A stretch of DNA of 10,541 nt, from NCBI GenBank assembly GCA_964425645.1, contig CAYRNC010000062.1, forward strand, positions 1 to 10,541. The letters are read 5' to 3'. The translations under genes and the position numbers were made by a program. How positions within the stretch are numbered: position 1 is the stretch's first letter; the number at the start of each line of letters is the position of its first letter. The notes beneath the pieces were generated by a model that worked only from the letters and a program-made list of their open reading frames with translations, did no database searches and was not told the origin of the DNA. This document shows, in pieces, positions 6,872 to 10,541 of this stretch. This stretch comes from CAYRNC01 sp964425645. Its GTDB lineage: Bacteria > Bacillota > Clostridia > Peptostreptococcales > Anaerovoracaceae.

Positions 6872-7446
6872 CGAAGAGCATATTATTAGTTGGCGTTGGA
6901 GGTCAGGGGACTATACTGGCCAGCAGAATCATGACGCAGGGGCTTATGGATGCAGGATATGATGTCAAAATGAGCGAGATTCACGGGATGTCACAAAGGG
7001 GAGGATCTGTTTCCTCGCAGGTAAGGTACGGTAAGGAAGTCCACTCTCCTGTCATTGAAAAAGGCGGGGCTGATATATTGGTTTCTTTTGAAGAAATGGA
7101 AGCCTTAAGATGGCTTGATTACCTTAAGCCGGACGGAAAGGCTGTAGTAAATAGTTACAGGATCAACCCGATGCCTGTTGCAATGGGAAAAGCCGCATAT
7201 CCGGAAGATATAATAAACGAGCTCAAGGCTAGGGTAGCAACGACCGTTATCGATGCTGCAGGAAAGGCTGAAAAGCTGGGAAACCCGAGAGTAATGAATA
7301 TAATTTTGCTGGGGACAATCATTAAATTTATGGATTTGGATTCGATAAATTGGGGAAGCATTTTAAAGGAAAACATCAAGCCTGCATTTTTGGATTTAAA
7401 TCTGGAAGCACTGAAGATTGGGAAGGAATTAGCTGAGGGACAATGA
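6868..7446 (+). CDS. iorB: Indolepyruvate:ferredoxin oxidoreductase, beta subunit
   Basis: Small (gamma-type domain) subunit of IorAB, 192 aa, matching the usual 190-200. The sequence begins with LLVGVGGQGTILASRIM (6-22), the hallmark of the 2-oxoacid:acceptor oxidoreductase gamma domain, followed by SEIHGMSQRGGSVSSQVRYG (36-55), also strongly conserved. Other family features are ADILVSFEEMEALR (68-81) and the C-terminal NIILLGTIIKF (144-154). The start is the ATG at 6868, preceded by AAGGAGG at 6851-6857 and overlapping the iorA stop as ATGA. A longer in-frame reading from 6796 would lie inside the iorA ferredoxin domain and is rejected. The stop overlaps the start of the following membrane protein gene in the same ATGA fashion, so three consecutive genes are translationally coupled. 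Confidence 0.94.
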   Translation: MTKSILLVGVGGQGTILASRIMTQGLMDAGYDVKMSEIHGMSQRGGSVSSQVRYGKEVHSPVIEKGGADILVSFEEMEALRWLDYLKPDGKAVVNSYRINPMPVAMGKAAYPEDIINELKARVATTVIDAAGKAEKLGNPRVMNIILLGTIIKFMDLDSINWGSILKENIKPAFLDLNLEALKIGKELAEGQ

Positions 7447-8105
7447 CAGAAGTTAATAATAATGTAAAAAAAATTGCCCCGATGCTGTTTTGTGTTTTAA
7501 CAGTGGCAGCATTCATCCTGGTTTTAGTTGTCCCTGCTTCAAGGTGGGTTTTTAAAGATGTCACCACCGGCCATCCTTTCATGATGGGGTTTATAAAATT
7601 TGCGCTGCTGGCCACCGTGGGCGAACTTATTGCAATCCGTTTAACAGTTAAATCCTGGATCTTCCCGGCAGGCTTTGCGATCAGAGCATGCATATGGGGT
7701 TTTCTGGGGATAGTTATCACGTTAGTTTTCAGGATTTTTACAGGAGGGGTTCTTTACGCGTTTGAAACAGGCTTAATATTAAATCTGTCAAATCGTTTGT
7801 GGGGCGCTTTTTTATGCAGCTTGCTCATGAATACAATTTTTGCCCCCACTATGATGATTTTTCATAGGATTACCGATACGGCAATCACGATGAAATATGA
7901 TGATCAAAAAATCCTTCCTGTTGCCAATATCGTTCAAAACATAGACTTTAAACCGCTTATCGGTTTCACCATTGCAAGAACCATTCCGTGTTTTTGGATT
8001 CCTGCCCATACAATAAGCTTCATGCTTCCCCCCGAATATCAGATTATAATGGCAGCATCATTATCAATTGCGCTGGGGATTATTTTAAGCTTAAAGAAAA
8101 AATAA
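7443..8105 (+). CDS. Multi-pass membrane protein of unknown function, coupled to iorB
   Basis: I do not assign this 220-residue protein to a characterised family. It has about six hydrophobic segments, near residues 11-31, 46-66, 74-99, 117-141, 171-193 and 199-216, and ends in KKK. There is no cleavable signal peptide; the N-terminus is short and polar. Notable motifs are ATVGELIAIRL (57-67) in segment 2, RACIWGFLGI (81-90) in segment 3, LLMNTIFAPTMMIFHRITD (127-145) in segment 4, and ARTIPCFWIPAHTISFMLPP (178-197) in segment 5. His, Arg and Asp beside or in the membrane are more than expected for a purely structural protein. A very distant resemblance to Mpv17/PMP22-like proteins is possible but not shown. 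It starts inside the iorB stop codon (ATGA) and precedes buk, so it is made with the oxo-acid pathway. Export of the acid product, substrate uptake or a membrane partner of the enzymes are all open. Confidence 0.75.
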   Translation: MTEVNNNVKKIAPMLFCVLTVAAFILVLVVPASRWVFKDVTTGHPFMMGFIKFALLATVGELIAIRLTVKSWIFPAGFAIRACIWGFLGIVITLVFRIFTGGVLYAFETGLILNLSNRLWGAFLCSLLMNTIFAPTMMIFHRITDTAITMKYDDQKILPVANIVQNIDFKPLIGFTIARTIPCFWIPAHTISFMLPPEYQIIMAASLSIALGIILSLKKK

Positions 8106-8188
8106 ATTAGCAGCTGCATTGTATCCATGGCATTCCGGCTCATTTCTGAACGGATCTATGTGCTTTATGATAAATTCATAGATGTAAT

Positions 8189-8196
8189 AAAGGAGG
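8189..8196 (+). promoter_or_regulatory. Ribosome binding site of buk
   Basis: AAAGGAGG with a 7-nt spacer before the ATG at 8204. The 98-nt gap upstream (8106-8203) otherwise shows no terminator and no promoter I would defend. Confidence 0.8.
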
Positions 8197-8203
8197 AAAA
8201 CGA

Positions 8204-9301
8204 ATGGATCATATTATTCTTGCAATTAATCCGGGATCTACTTCCACTAAAATTGCAGTATATAAAAATGAAGAACGACTGTTTATGGAAACAATCGAGC
8301 ATAACCAGGCCGAAATTGCCTCATTTAAAAGTTTAAAAGACGATTTTGCAATGAGAAGGGGTTTAGTTATTAAAATCCTTGAAGATAATAATTTTGACCC
8401 CCGTATGCTGTCTGCGGTCGTAGGAAGAGGGGGTATGCTTCCTCCGGTAAAGGCAGGCGGTTATACAGTAAATGAGGATATGAAAAAAAGGATCATAAAA
8501 GGGCCGATACAGAAGCACGCTTCAAATTTAGGGGCACTGCTTGCGGAGGTAATAGCCAAGCCGGTTGGAGTGTCCGCCTATATTTACGATGCTGTATCCT
8601 CCGATGAAATGAGGGAAATCGCTAAGGTTACCGGCATTCCTGAAATCATCAGGCAGCCATTTTGTCATGTTTTAAATACAAAAGCCATGGCCCGAAAGGT
8701 GGCACAAAAGTTGGGCGGAAGCTACGAAGATTTAAATTTTGTCGTCGCTCATTTGGGAGGGGGGATATCCATATCCGCACATCAGTGCGGAAGGATAGTC
8801 GATGCGATCGAGGATGACGGCGGTCCTTTTTCACCTGAGCGATCCGGATCAATTCCTTTGCAATATATAGTTGACATGTGTTACAGCGGAGATTACAGTA
8901 AAAATGATATGAAGAAAAAGCTTCGGGGTATCGGGGGTCTAAAGGCTCATTTGGGAACACATGACTGCAGAGAAATAGAAAAGATGATAGCAGGGGGAGA
9001 TCAGCATGCAAGATTAATTTATGAAGCCCAGGCATATCAGATTGCAAAAGGTATCGGAGAGCTGTCACCTGCAATAGAAGGGTCAATCGATGGAATTATC
9101 ATTACGGGCGGTGTTGCTCGTTCGAATATGTTGACCGGTATGATTACAAAAAGAGTAAAATTCATTGCCCCGGTCTTTATTATGCCCGGCGAAAACGAAT
9201 TGGAGTCTCTTGCCTACGGGGTTTTAAGAATCCTTAGGGGCGAAGAGGATGTTAATAATTATGTGGATAATCTGTCAGAGGAAATCGATTATTTCATTTA
9301 G
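8204..9301 (+). CDS. buk: Butyrate kinase-type acyl kinase
   Basis: Cytoplasmic ASKHA-fold kinase that transfers phosphate from an acyl-phosphate to ADP, giving ATP and the free acid; the final energy-conserving step of the route. Length 365 aa against about 355-360 for the family. The N-terminal phosphate-binding motif is LAINPGSTSTKIAVY (6-20). VVGRGG (72-77) and KHASNLGA (104-111) follow, then AYIYDAVSSDEM (125-136), HVLNTKAMAR (155-164), VAHLGGGISISAH (181-193), the conserved DDGGPFSPERSG (204-215), and the adenosine motif IIITGGVARS (298-307). The family C-terminal segment is APVFIMPGENELESLAYG (322-339). These separate it from acetate and propionate kinases. Because iorAB lie between ptb and buk, the natural substrate may be an aryl- or branched-chain acyl-phosphate; butyryl-phosphate cannot be excluded. 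The aminotransferase gene starts 31 nt downstream. Confidence 0.93.
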   Translation: MDHIILAINPGSTSTKIAVYKNEERLFMETIEHNQAEIASFKSLKDDFAMRRGLVIKILEDNNFDPRMLSAVVGRGGMLPPVKAGGYTVNEDMKKRIIKGPIQKHASNLGALLAEVIAKPVGVSAYIYDAVSSDEMREIAKVTGIPEIIRQPFCHVLNTKAMARKVAQKLGGSYEDLNFVVAHLGGGISISAHQCGRIVDAIEDDGGPFSPERSGSIPLQYIVDMCYSGDYSKNDMKKKLRGIGGLKAHLGTHDCREIEKMIAGGDQHARLIYEAQAYQIAKGIGELSPAIEGSIDGIIITGGVARSNMLTGMITKRVKFIAPVFIMPGENELESLAYGVLRILRGEEDVNNYVDNLSEEIDYFI

Positions 9302-9319
9302 ATATCGATTTTACAGGCT

Positions 9320-9325
9320 AGGAGG
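9320..9325 (+). promoter_or_regulatory. Ribosome binding site of the aminotransferase gene
   Basis: AGGAGG lies 7 nt before the ATG at 9333 and decides the start. A longer in-frame reading from 9249 would overlap the end of buk by 53 nt and adds residues unlike the family. Confidence 0.8.
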
Positions 9326-9332
9326 TAACGGA

Positions 9333-10514
9333 ATGATTTCGAATAAAATGGTTACGCTTGGTAAGAAACGGTCAGTCATAAGAGAGGCATTTGAATATGC
9401 GAAAAAGCGATCTTTAGTAATCGGTAAGGAGAATGTATTTGATTTCAGCATCGGAAATCCCAATGTTCCTGCACCGGCGAGCGTCAATGACGCTATTGTC
9501 GAATTATTAAAACAGGATGATCCCGTTATGCTGCATGGATATTCTTCAGCCCAGGGCGATTGCTGTGTAAGGAGCATAATTGCAGAAAATATAAACGCTA
9601 GATACGGGACAGAATTAACGCATGATAATATTTACATTACAACAGGGGCCGCCGCGGCATTATCCATCAGCATAAAGGCGATTGCCGTACCTGATGACGA
9701 ATTCATTATATTTGCCCCTTATTTTCCCGAATACAAAGTATTTATAGAGGGAGCCGGAGCGAAGCCCGTAATCGTGCACTCTGATGAAAACAGTTTTCAA
9801 GTCGATGTTCAGAGACTGGAACAAGCTGTAAACACAAAGACAAAGGCAATCATCTTAAATTCCCCAAATAATCCTTCGGGAGTTGTTTTATCCAAGGAAA
9901 CCATTAAAAGGATCTGCGGTGTTTTGAACAGAAAATCCCAGGAATACGGACATCCGATTTATCTTATTTCCGACGAGCCGTACCGTGAAATTGTATATGA
10001 TAATATTGAAGTCCCGTATCTGGTTCGCTATTATGATAATACATTGGTTTGCTATTCATACAGTAAATCACTTTCTGTTCCCGGTGAGCGGATCGGCTAT
10101 ATCGCGGTATCCAACAGCATGTGCAACTCCGAAGATGTGTATGCGGCTATATGCGGAGCCGGAAGAACCTTAGGTTATGTTTGTGCTCCGAGTATGTTTC
10201 AGCAGGTTATTGCAAGATGCATCGACGAAGTGGCTGATATATCGGTATATAAAGAGAATCGGGATATTTTATATCATCACCTGCTTAAATGCGGGTATAG
10301 TTGTATTAAGCCCGAAGGAGCGTTTTATCTGTTCGTAAAATCCTTGGAACCGGATGCTGTTGCATTTTGTGAGAATGCAAAAAAGTATGAACTTCTGCTG
10401 GTCCCCGGGGATGACTTTGGCTGCCCGGGATATGTGCGTATCGCTTATTGCGTCACAACCGAGCAGATTATTCGATCATTGCCGGCTTTTGAAAAGCTGG
10501 CAAAAGATTACTAA
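9333..10514 (+). CDS. Class I/II pyridoxal-phosphate aminotransferase
   Basis: PLP-dependent fold-type I aminotransferase (393 aa, normal length) that would convert an amino acid to its 2-oxo acid, the substrate of IorAB. Visible features are FSIGNPNVPAP (38-48), TTGAAAAL (103-110) for cofactor phosphate binding, SPNNPSG (177-183) containing the PLP-contacting Asn, D214 and Y217 in ISDEPYREI, the Schiff-base lysine K245 in SYSKSLSVPGERIGY (242-256), and R369 in GYVRIAY for the substrate carboxylate. It belongs to the AspC-like group I aminotransferases; members accept aspartate, alanine, aromatic or branched-chain amino acids, and sequence alone does not settle specificity. The aromatic reading comes from its position 31 nt behind buk in an iorAB operon. 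It is the last gene in the window; only 27 nt without recognisable signals follow, so whether the operon continues is unknown. Confidence 0.9.
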   Translation: MISNKMVTLGKKRSVIREAFEYAKKRSLVIGKENVFDFSIGNPNVPAPASVNDAIVELLKQDDPVMLHGYSSAQGDCCVRSIIAENINARYGTELTHDNIYITTGAAAALSISIKAIAVPDDEFIIFAPYFPEYKVFIEGAGAKPVIVHSDENSFQVDVQRLEQAVNTKTKAIILNSPNNPSGVVLSKETIKRICGVLNRKSQEYGHPIYLISDEPYREIVYDNIEVPYLVRYYDNTLVCYSYSKSLSVPGERIGYIAVSNSMCNSEDVYAAICGAGRTLGYVCAPSMFQQVIARCIDEVADISVYKENRDILYHHLLKCGYSCIKPEGAFYLFVKSLEPDAVAFCENAKKYELLLVPGDDFGCPGYVRIAYCVTTEQIIRSLPAFEKLAKDY

Positions 10515-10541
10515 GGTACCGATCAACGTAAGCGGCGAGGG

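Noticed and set aside
8154..8183. Inverted repeat ATCTATG/CATAGAT upstream of buk
   Set aside because: Only seven AT-rich pairs around a 16-nt loop, no further nesting and no T-tract; expected by chance in a 98-nt AT-rich gap.
8127..8336. Short + strand open frame overlapping the buk start
   Set aside because: It overlaps the first 133 nt of buk in another frame, has no ribosome binding site, and its peptide has no recognisable features.
8649..9086. Minus-strand open frame opposite buk
   Set aside because: It lies entirely within butyrate kinase with all catalytic motifs on the + strand; there is no ribosome binding site or recognisable domain.
10515..10541. Signals after the aminotransferase
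   Set aside because: Only 27 nt remain and no terminator, promoter or ribosome binding site with a start codon can be made out.

Overview
The window comes from an anaerobic, fermentative bacterium, most likely a Clostridia-like Firmicute. The evidence is the set of ferredoxin-linked and butyrate-type enzymes, strong AAGGAGG-type ribosome binding sites before most genes, and moderately AT-rich coding DNA. I cannot name the genus from the sequence. All recognised genes lie on the + strand and are packed closely. No tRNA, rRNA, insertion sequence or CRISPR array was seen.

Region 1 (1-2511) is the end of a molybdenum hydroxylase operon of the xanthine dehydrogenase / 4-hydroxybenzoyl-CoA reductase superfamily. 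The last 57 codons of the large molybdopterin subunit, including the likely catalytic Glu, overlap by 14 nt a 782-residue FAD subunit. That FAD subunit is unusual. A complete GltD-like NAD(P)H:FAD/Fe-S oxidoreductase module of about 460 residues is spliced into it, between the third and fourth cysteines of its predicted HcrB-type [4Fe-4S] site.

Region 2 (2613-10514) looks like one amino-acid-degradation operon. In order it holds an APC-family amino acid/amine permease, a phosphate butyryltransferase (ptb), indolepyruvate:ferredoxin oxidoreductase alpha and beta subunits (iorA, iorB), a small multi-pass membrane protein of unknown function, a butyrate kinase (buk) and a class I aminotransferase. 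Together they make a plausible route: amino acid import, transamination to a 2-oxo acid, ferredoxin-reducing oxidative decarboxylation to an acyl-CoA, phosphorolysis to an acyl-phosphate, and ATP formation by the kinase. Aromatic amino acids giving arylacetates are the most likely substrates because of iorAB, but branched-chain substrates are not excluded.

The most interesting non-coding signal is the 135-nt gap between the permease and ptb. It folds on paper into a compact three-way junction (3993-4101) that starts immediately after the permease stop codon. One of its strands could alternatively pair with the ptb ribosome-binding-site/spacer, so a cis-regulatory RNA is possible. This is an inference from base pairing alone.
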